The translations under genes and the position numbers were made by a program. From positions 6,564,501 to 6,628,500 of the forward strand of contig NZ_CP029043.1 of NCBI RefSeq assembly GCF_003074055.1: DNA of 64,000 nt, read 5' to 3'. Below, piece after piece: positions 55,672 through 64,000 of the stretch. The notes below the pieces were generated by a model. The model had not been told where the DNA came from. It did not search any database and saw only the letters and a list, made by a program, of their open reading frames with translations. Positions within the stretch are counted from its first letter, which is position 1. Each line of letters starts with the position of its first letter. This DNA comes from Streptomyces nigra (GTDB taxonomy: Bacteria; Actinomycetota; Actinomycetes; Streptomycetales; Streptomycetaceae).

Positions 55672-56352
55672 GTGGGTGAGGCGATCGGTCAGATTCTGTC
55701 CTACGGCGTCGCCGTGGCGCTGAGCGCGTTCCCGATCATCGGTGTGGTGCTGATGCTCGCCACCCCCAGGGCGCGCTCCAACGGACCGGCGCTGCTCCTG
55801 GGCTGGGCTCTTGGCCTGGCCCTGGTCGGCACGATCGTGCTGCTGGTCTCGGGCGGCGCCGGCACGAGCGACCAGGGGCAGCCGGCCGACTGGGTCAGCG
55901 CGCTCGACCTGGCGCTCGGCGTGCTGCTGCTGTGGGTGGCGGTGAGGGAGTGGCGCGGCCGGCCGCGCGGCGACGAGGAGGAGGTGACGTTGCCGAAGTG
56001 GATGAAGACCGTCGACTCGTTCACCCCGGTCAAGGCGCTGGCCCTCGGGACAGCGCTGTCCGCCGTCAACCCGAAGAACCTGCTGCTCTCGATCGCCGCG
56101 GCGTCGGCGATCGCGCGCACGGACGCCTCCGCCGGCGCCCAGGCCGTGGCGCTCGCGGTCTACGTCGTCCTCGGAGCGCTCGGGCCCGGAGCGCCGGTCG
56201 TGCTCTACTTCGCCCTCAAGGAGCGCTCGAAGCACATCCTCGACGGTCTCAAGCTCTGGATGGAGCGGAACAACACGGCGATCATGGCCGTGATCTGCCT
56301 GCTCTTCGCCGCGAAGCTGGTGGGCAACGCCATCAGTGATCTCTCCTCCTGA
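55672..56352 (+). CDS. GAP-family (Sap-type) small membrane transporter
   Basis: 226 residues from a GTG. Six hydrophobic segments are seen (ILSYGVAVALSAFPIIGVVLML; PALLLGWALGLALVGTIVLLV; WVSALDLALGVLLLWVAV; and three more), with the conserved VNPKNLLLSIAAASAIA of the GAP/LysE-like family, which includes mycobacterial peptidoglycolipid addressing proteins. It would export a lipid or small molecule. The stop overlaps the SulP start by one base (TGATG). Confidence 0.88.
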   Translation: MGEAIGQILSYGVAVALSAFPIIGVVLMLATPRARSNGPALLLGWALGLALVGTIVLLVSGGAGTSDQGQPADWVSALDLALGVLLLWVAVREWRGRPRGDEEEVTLPKWMKTVDSFTPVKALALGTALSAVNPKNLLLSIAAASAIARTDASAGAQAVALAVYVVLGALGPGAPVVLYFALKERSKHILDGLKLWMERNNTAIMAVICLLFAAKLVGNAISDLSS

Positions 56353-58058
56353 TGAGGGCGAGCGTGCCCCGGCTGTTCCCCTCCCTGCGGGGATACCGGT
56401 GGCAGTGGCTGAGCCGGGACGCCCTGGCCGGGGTGACGGTGTGGGCGATCCTCGTGCCCGAGGCGCTCGCCTACGCGACGATCGCCGGTGTCTCGCCCGT
56501 CGTCGGCCTCTACGCGGCGCCCGCCGCCCTGATCCTCTACGCCGTCTTCGGAAGCTCCCGGCACCTGGTGGTCGGGCCGATGGCGGCCACGGCGGCGCTC
56601 TCGGCGGCGGTCGTCGGTGACGTCGCGGGAGGTTCCGGCGCGGACTTCGCCGCGCTGACGGCGGCCCTGGCCGTCACGGTGGGCATCGCGGCGCTCCTCG
56701 CCGGACTGCTGCGCCTCGGCTTCCTCGCGAGTTTCATCTCCGAGCCGGTGCTGAAGGGCTTCATCGTGGGCCTGGCACTGACGATCATCGCGGGCCAGTT
56801 GCCGAAACTCTTCGGTGTCGAGGGCGGATCGGGGGACTTCTTCGAGAAGATCTGGGCCCTGATCGGCGACCTCGGCGCGACCAGCGGCCTCACGGTCCTG
56901 GTCGGTGCCGGCAGTCTCCTGCTGATCCTCGCCCTCAAGCGGATCGCCCCGATCGTGCCGGGCTCGCTGATCGCGGTGGCGCTGGGCATCGCGGTGGCGG
57001 CGGTCTTCGATCTCGAGGACCACGGCGTCGCTGTCGTCGGCGACATCGACACCGGGCTGCCCTCGTTCGGCTTCCCCGACGTCTCGCTCGCCGACCTCGG
57101 CGCTCTCGCCGCCGGAAGCGTCGGCGTGCTGCTCGTCGCCTTCGCCGAGGGACTCGGGGCCGCGAAGGACTACGCCGTCCGCGGCCACTACGAGATCGAC
57201 GCCGACCGGGAGCTGATCGGGCTCGGCGCCGCGGGCCTGGGCGCCGGCCTGTCCAGCGGCATGGTCGTCAACGGCAGCCTCTCGAAGACCGCCGTCAACT
57301 GGTCGGCGGGCGCACGGACCCAGCTGTCCGGTGTGTTCGTCGCCCCCCTGACCGTGATCACGCTCCTCTTCCTCACCGGCCTCTTCGAGAAGCTTCCCGA
57401 GGCGGTGCTCGCGGGAGTGGTGATCGCGGCGGTCGTCGAACTGGTCGACCTCGCCTCGCTGGCCGCCCTCCACCGCGTCTTCACCCGCAGGCTCGGCCAG
57501 GACTACGGCGTCGCCGCGCGGCCCGACTTCCTCGCCGCCGTCGCCGCGATGCTCGGGGTGATGGTCTTCGACACGCTGCCCGGCCTGTTCATCGGCATCG
57601 GCGCCTCCCTGCTCCTGCTCCTCTACCGCTCCTCGCGCCCGGTCGTCAGCGAACTGGGGCAGCTGCCGGGGAACGGGCACTTCACCGCGCTCGACCGGCA
57701 CCGGGAGAGCCGCAGGATCCCGGGGGTGGTGGTGCTGCGCGTCGAGGGGGGCGTCTACTTCGCCAACGCCGAGCGGATCCGGTCCACGGTGGCGAAGGCC
57801 GCCGGCAGGGACGGAGCCACGGCGGTCGTGATCGACGCCGAGACCGTCCCCTTCATCGACGTCAGCGCCGTCCGCATGCTCGACCAGCTGGCCGGGGAAC
57901 TGGCGGGCCGAGGGGTCCGGCTGCTGCTCGCCCGCGACGTGGGCCAGGTGAGGGACGTGCTGCGCACCGCGGACGCCGGGGCGGAGCTGAGACACATCCA
58001 TCCCACCGTGCGGGAGGCGGTCGAGGCCGCCAGGACCGACACGTCATCCGACGGGTGA
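56352..58058 (+). CDS. SulP-family anion transporter with STAS domain
   Basis: 568 residues. The SLC26/SulP N-terminus WQWLSRDALAGVTVWAILVPEALAYATIAGVSPVVGLYAA, read in parts, is diagnostic. The NGSLSKTAVN motif and about 12-14 helices follow, then a C-terminal STAS domain (450-560) with EGGVYFANAERIRSTV and PFIDVSAVRMLDQL. Substrates include sulfate, bicarbonate and dicarboxylates. It is the last gene of the DUF1254 operon, with one base of overlap. Confidence 0.93.
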   Translation: MRASVPRLFPSLRGYRWQWLSRDALAGVTVWAILVPEALAYATIAGVSPVVGLYAAPAALILYAVFGSSRHLVVGPMAATAALSAAVVGDVAGGSGADFAALTAALAVTVGIAALLAGLLRLGFLASFISEPVLKGFIVGLALTIIAGQLPKLFGVEGGSGDFFEKIWALIGDLGATSGLTVLVGAGSLLLILALKRIAPIVPGSLIAVALGIAVAAVFDLEDHGVAVVGDIDTGLPSFGFPDVSLADLGALAAGSVGVLLVAFAEGLGAAKDYAVRGHYEIDADRELIGLGAAGLGAGLSSGMVVNGSLSKTAVNWSAGARTQLSGVFVAPLTVITLLFLTGLFEKLPEAVLAGVVIAAVVELVDLASLAALHRVFTRRLGQDYGVAARPDFLAAVAAMLGVMVFDTLPGLFIGIGASLLLLLYRSSRPVVSELGQLPGNGHFTALDRHRESRRIPGVVVLRVEGGVYFANAERIRSTVAKAAGRDGATAVVIDAETVPFIDVSAVRMLDQLAGELAGRGVRLLLARDVGQVRDVLRTADAGAELRHIHPTVREAVEAARTDTSSDG

Positions 58059-58271
58059 CGGCAGGCACCCTCTCGCCCCCGCCTCTCCCGGGGAGGTTCG
58101 CGCGGTGCGGCCGTAGCGGTCCACTGCTCTGGTCGTCGGAGTGTTTGCCCCACGTCACACCCCCTGGGCGATGTTCCTCACAACCGTCGACTCCGACGTG
58201 TGCCCGTGTACAGTGAAGACCGCCCTTGACCTGCACAAAGCCGGCAGGGAGCCGTCTTCCAGGAGTTGAAA

Positions 58272-58694
58272 ATGCTGCGCACCATGTTCAAGTCCAAGAT
58301 CCACCGCGCCACCGTCACCCAGGCCGACCTGCACTACGTGGGATCGGTGACCATCGACGCGGATCTGCTCGACGCCGCCGATCTGTGGCCCGGTGAGCTC
58401 GTCCACATCGTCGACATCACCAACGGCGCCCGTCTGGAGACCTACGTCATCGAGGGTGAGCGCGGGTCCGGCGTCATCGGGATCAACGGGGCCGCCGCCC
58501 ATCTCGTCCACCCCGACGACCTGGTGATCATCATCAGTTACGCTCAGATGACCGACGCCGAGGCGCGGGAGTTCGAGCCGCGCGTCGTGCACGTGGACGG
58601 CGCCAACCGCATCGTCGCCCTCGGCGCGGACCCGTCCGAGCCGGTGCCGGGCTCCGACCAGGAGCGCAGCCCGCAAGCCGTGCCGGTGGCCTGA
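58272..58694 (+). CDS. panD: Aspartate 1-decarboxylase
   Basis: 140 residues, ATG after AGGAG; an in-frame TTG at 58266 is rejected. The pyruvoyl self-processing site is Gly24-Ser25 in LHYVGSVTID, the N-terminus is MLRTMFKSKIHRATVTQADL and IVDITNGARLETYVIEGERGSGVIG is the family core, seen in parts. It makes beta-alanine for pantothenate and CoA. The last 25 residues are an extension beyond the fold. A GNAT gene follows, interesting because enterobacterial PanD is controlled by the GNAT protein PanZ, but this one is not that type. Confidence 0.97.
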   Translation: MLRTMFKSKIHRATVTQADLHYVGSVTIDADLLDAADLWPGELVHIVDITNGARLETYVIEGERGSGVIGINGAAAHLVHPDDLVIIISYAQMTDAEAREFEPRVVHVDGANRIVALGADPSEPVPGSDQERSPQAVPVA

Positions 58695-58722
58695 GTCCCC
58701 GGAGCAGGAGCAGGAGCGTGCG

Positions 58723-59067
58723 ATGAGCGACACCGAGATCCGTGACGACCGGGCGGCGGGCCGCCTGGAGGCGGTCCTGGGCGACGAGGTGGTCGGCCGT
58801 ATCGAGTACTTCGTCCTCGACGAACCGTCCCGCGCCCTGGTCCCCGTCCACACGATCGTGGAGCCCGCCCACGAGGGCAAGGGCATCGCCGGCTCCCTCG
58901 CCCGCGAGCTGTACCGGACGGCGGAGCGCGAGGGCGTCGTCGTCGCACCCCTCTGCCCGTACGTCGTCAAGTGGGCCGAGCGGCACCCGGACGAGGCCCC
59001 CGCGGCCGACCCGGAGCTGCTCGCCGCCGCGAAGGACTGGCTGCGGGCGCATCCCGGGCGGTTCTGA
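58723..59067 (+). CDS. Small GNAT-type N-acetyltransferase (YjdJ/NATD1-like)
   Basis: 114 residues. The shortened GNAT fold of PF14542 is seen: GDEVVGRIEYFVLD strand, VPVHTIVEPAHEGKGIAGSLARELYRTAEREG with the acetyl-CoA P-loop, then APLCPYVVKWAERHPDE. Stand-alone members lack most of the N-terminal helices. Substrate unknown. A purine-rich region (GGAGCAGGAGCAGGAGC) gives the ribosome binding site. Confidence 0.9.
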   Translation: MSDTEIRDDRAAGRLEAVLGDEVVGRIEYFVLDEPSRALVPVHTIVEPAHEGKGIAGSLARELYRTAEREGVVVAPLCPYVVKWAERHPDEAPAADPELLAAAKDWLRAHPGRF

Positions 59068-59183
59068 CGGTCCCGGAGCTCGTCCGGAGCGTGCGTGGTG
59101 CGGGCGGGTGACTGTCCGCGCCCGCCCCGGGTAGGCGGGGCAGTAGTCCAGAGCCGACCCGCGTCGAGTGGCTGGAGGACGCC

Positions 59184-59465
59184 ATGACGAACCCGCATCC
59201 GGACCCGGTACCCGGACCGGCGCCGGACCCGGAGCCGCCCCACCCGGAGCCCCACCCGGTCCCGCCCCCGGAGCCCCCGCCGGCTCCCCAGCCGCCCACG
59301 CCCGGGCCGCCTCCGCCCACGCCGGGCCCGCCGCCCGGACCGGACCCGGTGCCGCCGGGACCGCCGACTCCACCCGACCCGGTGCCGCCGGGGCCGTCCC
59401 CGTCGCCCATTCCGCCGGGGCCCGAGCCGGTGCCGAACCCCGAGCCCGGGCCGCCGCTCAGCTGA
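59184..59465 (+). CDS. Proline-rich low-complexity mini-protein
   Basis: 93 residues after a good GGAGGA, about half of them proline, with Gly, Pro, Asp and Glu in short PGP, PDPVPPGP and PPEPPP repeats. It has no signal peptide, membrane helix, Cys or Trp. The spacing and start codon support translation; the amino-acid bias could partly reflect GC-rich repeats. It converges with the first alpha/beta hydrolase gene nine bases away. Function unknown; it might form a polyproline coil or bind another protein. Confidence 0.65.
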   Translation: MTNPHPDPVPGPAPDPEPPHPEPHPVPPPEPPPAPQPPTPGPPPPTPGPPPGPDPVPPGPPTPPDPVPPGPSPSPIPPGPEPVPNPEPGPPLS

Positions 59466-59474
59466 CCGCCGGCC

Positions 59475-61052
59475 CTACGAGGGAGGCGCGATCTCGAACC
59501 GCGGCGGGCGTACGGTCGCCAGGCACGACCGGTCCGCCGCGGTCGGGGACCGGAAGAACGACACGGTGATCGACTGCGCGCACGGAGACTCCGCGAACGC
59601 GACATGGGCGACGTAGGGCACCGTGACCACCGTGGACCGGCTCAGCGTGCGGGCGACGTACGCCCCGTTGCTCGCGCCGGTCTGCGCGTCGAAACCGGCC
59701 GACATCACGAGCGTCGGGATGGAGCTGCGTGTCACGTTCCGGATCGACGGGGGCGCCGGCGGCACGTCCCAGGCACGGCAGTCGTCGTGCAGGAACGGCA
59801 GCTGGGGCGCGTTGGCCAGCACCGAGCGCGGGAACGACGGGAACGCCCGGCGGCCCGCGCGGATCACGTCGGCCTCGGTCTCGTACGGCGTCCACTCCCG
59901 GCAGAACACGCCGTACGCCAGGCCGTGGGCCAGCCGTCCGACGGCCTGCGGGCTGAGCTTGCCGCCCGCCCACTGCTCGGCGATCCGCGTCGGGTCGCCG
60001 TGGGCCAGCGCGTCGATGGAGCGCGGCACGCCCGCCGCCAGGTGCGTGGCGGAGGTCAGCCAGTTGACCAGGACACCGCCGTCCAGGACGACCTTCACCG
60101 GGGACGGCCGGTCCGGGACCCGTACGGTCGTGGTGATCGGGCGGGCCTCCGACCGGCGTACCAGGCGCTCGAACGTCGCCTGCAGGTTCGGGTAGCGGCG
60201 CGCGCAGGCCGGCTGCTCGGCGCAGGCGCGGAACAGGCCGTCGAAGCCCTGCCGTGCCGCGCTCCAGGTCAGGCTCGCGCCGGCCAGGGACGGCGGCAGG
60301 ACGCCGTCGATGCCGACGGACCGGACGCCCTGCGGGTACCGGCGCATATAGGTGAGCGCGAGGTCGGTGCCGTAGGAGATGCCGAAGACGTTCCACCAGC
60401 GCAGGCCGAGGGCCGCCCGCAGGTCCGCGTAGTCGGCGGCGCTCTCGGAGGTGTCGTAGGCGGGCAGGTCGGCGCCGAGGCGGACCAGCCGGTTCCGGCA
60501 CTCCCGGGTCGCCCGGACGTGCAGCCGGCCGGTCGAGGGGGCGTTGTGGACGAGGCTCACCGCGCGGGCGTTGAACTCGTCGATGTTCGGGCAGGTGAGG
60601 GCAGGTTCGGCGGAGTAGGTGCCGCGCTGCGACATGAAGACGACGTCCCGGTCGCGGTTCAGACCGCCGTTCACGGCGAGCTGCGCCTCGGACACCGCGT
60701 CGTCGCCGGGGCCGCCCGCGAACCACACGATCGGGTCGGACGCCCGCCGCTCGACCGCCGGGACGATCGCCACCTCGAGCGTGATCCGGCGTCCACCGGG
60801 CCGCGACCGGTTCTCCGGCACCGTCAGCGTGCCGCAGCGGGCGCCTTCCAGGGCGGGCACCGGGTCGGCGGTCCGCGGGCAGGGGCCCGGCGTGTAGCGG
60901 GCGTGCCCGGCGGTGCGGGCCACCGTGCCGAGCGGGGCCGGCCCGTCGCCGCCGGCGTGGGCGGGCGGCACCGCGAGACCGGTGACGAGAACGCCGGCGG
61001 TGGCCGCGGCGAGCGCGGCCGGAAGCCAGGAGTGGGGGCGGGCGACGGTCAT
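59475..61052 (-). CDS. Secreted alpha/beta hydrolase (tripeptidyl aminopeptidase-like), paralogue 1
   Basis: 525 residues from the ATG at 61052 with CGGAG upstream; an ATG at 61085 is the alternative. A signal peptide (LPAALAAATAGVLVTGLAVPPAHA) precedes an alpha/beta-hydrolase fold: the nucleophile elbow is GISYGTD, the acid lies near SAGFDAQTG and the His in VAHVAFAESPCAQ. The TAP-like C-terminal domain (PF08386) matches the latter. WFAGGPGDDAV is the oxyanion loop. Such enzymes cleave tripeptides or esters outside the cell. The neighbouring gene is a close paralogue in the same direction. Confidence 0.9.
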   Translation of the reverse strand: MTVARPHSWLPAALAAATAGVLVTGLAVPPAHAGGDGPAPLGTVARTAGHARYTPGPCPRTADPVPALEGARCGTLTVPENRSRPGGRRITLEVAIVPAVERRASDPIVWFAGGPGDDAVSEAQLAVNGGLNRDRDVVFMSQRGTYSAEPALTCPNIDEFNARAVSLVHNAPSTGRLHVRATRECRNRLVRLGADLPAYDTSESAADYADLRAALGLRWWNVFGISYGTDLALTYMRRYPQGVRSVGIDGVLPPSLAGASLTWSAARQGFDGLFRACAEQPACARRYPNLQATFERLVRRSEARPITTTVRVPDRPSPVKVVLDGGVLVNWLTSATHLAAGVPRSIDALAHGDPTRIAEQWAGGKLSPQAVGRLAHGLAYGVFCREWTPYETEADVIRAGRRAFPSFPRSVLANAPQLPFLHDDCRAWDVPPAPPSIRNVTRSSIPTLVMSAGFDAQTGASNGAYVARTLSRSTVVTVPYVAHVAFAESPCAQSITVSFFRSPTAADRSCLATVRPPRFEIAPPS

Positions 61053-61190
61053 ACGGGCTCCGGTGGGGGAGTGAGGGCGGCTCATGCGGCCTCGGTGCGG
61101 GAGTGAGGGCGGATCACGCCGCCTCGGTGCGGGAGTGAGGGCGGATCACGCCGCCTCGGTGGGGGGTGAGGGGCGGCTCATGCGGACTTC
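61053..61190. repeat. Imperfect 32-bp tandem repeats between the two hydrolase genes
   Basis: About four units (starting near 61087, 61119, 61151 and a degenerate one near 61183; a partial unit near 61054) read GC-GCCTCGGTGCGGGAGTG-type sequence with CGGATCAC or CGGCTCAT ends. They span the 3' end of paralogue 2 (stop at 61178) and the 5' leader of paralogue 1, including a possible alternative ATG for paralogue 1. Probably generated by slippage; may affect translation of paralogue 1. Confidence 0.8.
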
Positions 61191-62770
61191 GGTGGGGGAG
61201 TGATGGTGACCGGCTTCGGGGCGAGCCCCGCCACGCAGCGGGTGTCGGGCCCGGTCGGGCGGGTCAGGAAGGACGCCAGGACGCGTTGCGCGCAGGGCGA
61301 CTGCGGGACCACCCAGTGCCCGACGCCGGGGATGCGGACCGTCGTCGAGCGGGACAGGGTGCGGGCCGCGTAGGCGCCCCAGCGGGCCCCGGTCTTCGCG
61401 TCGAACGTGCCCGACAGGACCAGCGCCGAGACCGCGCTCGTCGTCGTCACCCGCTGGACGGCGGTCCGGTCCGGGACGTTCCAGACGCGGCACACGTCGT
61501 GCTCGAACGGCAGTTGCGGTGCCTGTGCCAGTACGCTGTCCGGCCAGCCGGGGAACGCCCGCCGGCCCGCCCGCAGCAGGTCCGCCCGCGAGTACCCGGG
61601 GACCCACTCGGCGCAGGCCACCGACTGCGTGAGCCCGTGCGCGAACTCGCCGACGACCGGGGTGGCGCCCGCCGCGCGGGCCCGCGCGAACCGCTCCGGG
61701 TCGCCGTGCGCCAGCTCGTCCAGGGCCGCGGGCACGTCGACGGCCGGTACGGCGTTGGCGACGAGCAGATTGACCAGTGCGCCCCCGTCGAGGACGACCC
61801 GCACCGGCGCACCCCCGGACGGCGGTGCCGCCATCACCGTGAGCGGCCGCGCCTCCAGCCGCCGGACCTGCTCGGTCAGCGTGCGCCGCAGGTAGGGGTA
61901 GCGGTGCGCGCACCGGGGCTGGGCCGCGCACGCGGCGAAGATCGTGTTGATGCCCTCGCGGGCACTGTCCCACGTCCACGGCAGGCTGACGACCTGCGGC
62001 GGGACCACGGAGTCGATCGCGACCGAGCGGACGCCCCAGGGGTGCCGGCGCAGATAGGTGAGCGCGAGATCGGTGCCGTAGGAGTAGCCGTAGACGTTCC
62101 ACCGCTCGATCCCCAGCGCCCGGCGCAGATCGGCGAAGTCGGCGGCGTTCTCGGTGGTGTTGTAGGCGCTCAGGTCGACGCCGGAGGCCGTGAGGCGGTC
62201 CCGGCACGCCCGGGTCGCCTGCACCAGGCGGCGGCCGGTCGAGGGCGCGTCGTAGCGCAGCCCGACCGCCTCGGCGTAGAAGCGGTCCACCTCCGGGCAG
62301 GCCAGGTTCGGCCGGGAGTGGAGGGTGCCGCGCTGCGCCATGACGATGAGGTCTCGGTCCCGGTTCACGCCCGAGTCGATCAGGAACGGGATGTCGCTGA
62401 TCGCGTCGGCTCCGGGGCCGCCCGTCATGAAGACCACGGGGTCCGCTGCGGGCCGTCCAGAGGCGGCGGGGACGATCGCCACGGTCAGCCGGACGCTACG
62501 GCCGCCGCGCCGGGCACGGTTCTCGGGCACCTCCAGGTACCCGCACCGGCCGGGCACCGGCTCCGGTGTCGTCGGGCAGGGGCCCGGCACGAAGCGCGCC
62601 GGCACCAGCGGCCGGGGTGCGCCCCCGCCGGCGGCGCTCGGGGTGGGGGCGAGGACGGCGAGGAAGGCCAGTCCCGCCGTGACGAGGGCCGCGCCTGAGC
62701 GCGCGCGTCCCCGGTGCCGGGTCCGGCCGCGCGGCGCCGGGCAGCCCGTTCCGAAGTCCTGTTCGGCCAT
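61178..62770 (-). CDS. Secreted alpha/beta hydrolase (tripeptidyl aminopeptidase-like), paralogue 2
   Basis: 530 residues from the ATG at 62770; a start at 62800 would add ten. After an Arg-rich N-terminus (RGRTRHRGRARSG) comes a signal-like hydrophobic stretch (AALVTAGLAFLAVLAPTPSAAGG). The nucleophile elbow is GYSYGTD, the oxyanion loop FMTGGPGADAI and the His motif GVGHWVVPQSPCAQ. It aligns over its length with paralogue 1 in order of motifs, so this is a tandem duplication. Its 3' end lies inside the 32-bp repeat tract. Confidence 0.9.
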   Translation of the reverse strand: MAEQDFGTGCPAPRGRTRHRGRARSGAALVTAGLAFLAVLAPTPSAAGGGAPRPLVPARFVPGPCPTTPEPVPGRCGYLEVPENRARRGGRSVRLTVAIVPAASGRPAADPVVFMTGGPGADAISDIPFLIDSGVNRDRDLIVMAQRGTLHSRPNLACPEVDRFYAEAVGLRYDAPSTGRRLVQATRACRDRLTASGVDLSAYNTTENAADFADLRRALGIERWNVYGYSYGTDLALTYLRRHPWGVRSVAIDSVVPPQVVSLPWTWDSAREGINTIFAACAAQPRCAHRYPYLRRTLTEQVRRLEARPLTVMAAPPSGGAPVRVVLDGGALVNLLVANAVPAVDVPAALDELAHGDPERFARARAAGATPVVGEFAHGLTQSVACAEWVPGYSRADLLRAGRRAFPGWPDSVLAQAPQLPFEHDVCRVWNVPDRTAVQRVTTTSAVSALVLSGTFDAKTGARWGAYAARTLSRSTTVRIPGVGHWVVPQSPCAQRVLASFLTRPTGPDTRCVAGLAPKPVTITPPPKSA

Positions 62771-63002
62771 GTGATCCCGTCTCTGGAACGTCCCGGCCAC
62801 ACCGGCGTCGTCGACACCGGAGGGCGCCGTCCGCCCTCATGGATCGTGGCGGGCACGGCGTAGGCCAGCCTCGGCGGGCGGCCGGGCGCCCACCACTCGG
62901 GAACGCCACTCGGGCAGTCCGCCTCACCCGGACAGCCGTCCGCCCCACACACCGGTGGGCTGACCGGGTGCGGGGCGGACGACGCGACGGAACAGGCGGA
63001 GG

Positions 63003-63026
63003 CCAGAGGCTTTCAAAAGCCCCTGG
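63003..63026 (-). terminator. Hairpin after gnd
   Basis: CCAG-A-GGCTTT pairs with AAAGCC-C-CTGG, eight bases from the gnd stop. The gap 62771-63002 holds nothing else that I can support. Confidence 0.65.
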
Positions 63027-63033
63027 ACAACCG

Positions 63034-64000
63034 CTAGGCCGACACCTCCGAGCGGTCCCCGCCCCACAGCGTGTGGAACGAGCCGTCCCGGTCGGTCCGG
63101 CGGTAGGTGTGGGCGCCGAAGAAGTCCCGCTGCCCCTGGGTGAGCGCGGCCGGCAGGCGCTCCGCGCGCAGCGCGTCGTAGTAGGCGAGGGCCGCCGCGA
63201 AGCCCGGCGTGGGCACGCCCTGGCGGGTCGCGGCGATCAGGACCTCGCGCCAGTCGTCCTGCGCGTCGGCGATCTCCTGCGCGAACGTCTCGTCCGACAG
63301 CAGGCTCGGCAGGTCGGGGCGGGTGTCGTAGGCGGCCCGGATACGGTCCAGGAACGCGGCGCGGATGATGCAGCCGCCGCGCCAGATCGCCGAGACGGCG
63401 CCCAGGTCGATGTCCCAGTCGTACTCGTCGCGGGCCGCGTCGATCTCGTGGAAGCCCTGCGTGTACGACACGATCTTCGAGGCGTACAGCGCCTGCTCGA
63501 CCCGGTCGGCGAACGCGGCGGCCTCCGCCTCGCCCAGCGGGGCGGCCTTCGGCCCGGCCAGTCCGCGCGACGCCTCGCGCAGCGCCGCGTGCCCGGACAG
63601 CGACCGCGCGAAGACGGCCTCGGCGATGCCCGACACCGGCACGCCGAGGTCGAGGGCGATCTGCACGGTCCAGCGGCCCGTGCCCTTCTGCTCGGCCTGG
63701 TCGACGACGACGTCCACGAAGGGCTTGCCGGTCGCCGCGTCCACGTGGGACAGCACCTCGGCGGTGATCTCGATCAGGTAGGAGTCCAGACGGCCCTGGT
63801 TCCAGGTGCGGAAGATCTCCGCGATCTGCGCGGGCTCGTACCCGGCGACGTCCCGCAGCAGCTGGTACGCCTCACCGATGAGCTGCATGTCGGCGTACTC
63901 GATGCCGTTGTGCACCATCTTCACGAAGTGCCCGGCGCCGTCGGGGCCGACATGCGTCACACAGGGCGCCCCGTCCTTCGCCTTCGCGGAGATCTTCTCC
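63034..64000 (-). CDS. gnd: 6-phosphogluconate dehydrogenase (decarboxylating), C-terminal part
   Basis: The frame runs off the window end, so the NADP-binding N-terminus is missing; 321 residues are visible. The family signature is clear: VGPDGAGHFVKMVHNGIEYADMQLIGEAY with catalytic Lys and Glu, DQAEQKGTGRWTVQIALDLG, WRGGCIIRAAFLDRI and the C-terminal QRDFFGAHTYRRTDRDGSFHTLW, read in parts. It converts 6-phosphogluconate to ribulose-5-phosphate with CO2 and NADPH in the pentose-phosphate pathway. A hairpin terminator follows. Confidence 0.97.
   Translation of the reverse strand, partial: EKISAKAKDGAPCVTHVGPDGAGHFVKMVHNGIEYADMQLIGEAYQLLRDVAGYEPAQIAEIFRTWNQGRLDSYLIEITAEVLSHVDAATGKPFVDVVVDQAEQKGTGRWTVQIALDLGVPVSGIAEAVFARSLSGHAALREASRGLAGPKAAPLGEAEAAAFADRVEQALYASKIVSYTQGFHEIDAARDEYDWDIDLGAVSAIWRGGCIIRAAFLDRIRAAYDTRPDLPSLLSDETFAQEIADAQDDWREVLIAATRQGVPTPGFAAALAYYDALRAERLPAALTQGQRDFFGAHTYRRTDRDGSFHTLWGGDRSEVSA

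Noticed and set aside
61053..61190. Possible CRISPR array
   Set aside because: The 32-bp units are directly adjacent without unique spacers, overlap coding ends, and no cas genes are present.

Overview
The window is high-GC actinobacterial chromosome, almost certainly Streptomyces. Codon third positions are strongly G/C, GTG starts are common, the secreted glycosidases have Streptomyces-type architectures, and attenuator-type cysteine leader peptides, a SAM-IV riboswitch and a monomeric isocitrate dehydrogenase are present. I recognise no rRNA, tRNA, phage, IS element or CRISPR array. All calls were made by reading the sequence; no database search was run.

Layout. (1) 1-9377 reads as a sulfur-scavenging locus: the end of an acyl-CoA-dehydrogenase-type flavoprotein, an Rrf2 regulator, a methyltransferase, a Xi-type glutathione transferase preceded by a small leader peptide, then an operon of ABC importer (permease, ATPase, lipoprotein) and two flavin-dependent monooxygenases. 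That operon follows a SAM-IV riboswitch and a second leader peptide carrying the Asp-Leu-x-Arg-Val ... Ser-Ala-Leu-Cys signature of actinobacterial sulfur genes. (2) 9475-18024 is rich in proteases: an astacin-like zinc peptidase without a signal peptide, a large LuxR regulator, a TPR-CHAT protease whose 3' end is triplicated in 135-bp tandem repeats, and, divergently, a translationally coupled subtilase / sigma factor / acidic protein operon. (3) 18034-25222 is mostly metabolic and envelope genes: N-formylglutamate amidohydrolase, NADP-isocitrate dehydrogenase, a secreted M1 aminopeptidase, an MscS channel and a crotonase. (4) 25368-27311 is an ABC exporter behind a 19-bp-spacer promoter holding a SoxR/MerR-like box. 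(5) 27406-40780 is a secreted carbohydrate-degradation region: GH2 beta-galactosidase with LamG, GH13 amylase with two starch-binding modules, GH62 arabinofuranosidase and GH10 xylanase. The last two are divergent and share CGAAA-N-TTTCG operators. A zinc-ribbon protein, a broken SDR gene, a DUF5302 protein and a DUF574-type methyltransferase lie between them. (6) 40896-51460 holds membrane proteins, a UvrA paralogue, a DUF2267 protein, a LysR/MFS divergent pair, an aldo/keto reductase and a frameshifted clpB fragment. (7) 51628-58058 is a compact five-gene operon: DUF1254, HAD, DUF1254, GAP-type membrane protein, SulP transporter. (8) 58272-64000 holds panD, a small GNAT, a proline-rich mini-protein, two paralogous secreted alpha/beta hydrolases separated by 32-bp repeats, and the 3' part of gnd.

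The strongest candidates for something new are the doubly attenuated sulfur operon, the CHAT/subtilase/sigma/acidic-protein module with its palindromic divergent promoter and triplicated C-terminal coding repeat, and the DUF1254-HAD-DUF1254-GAP-SulP operon.
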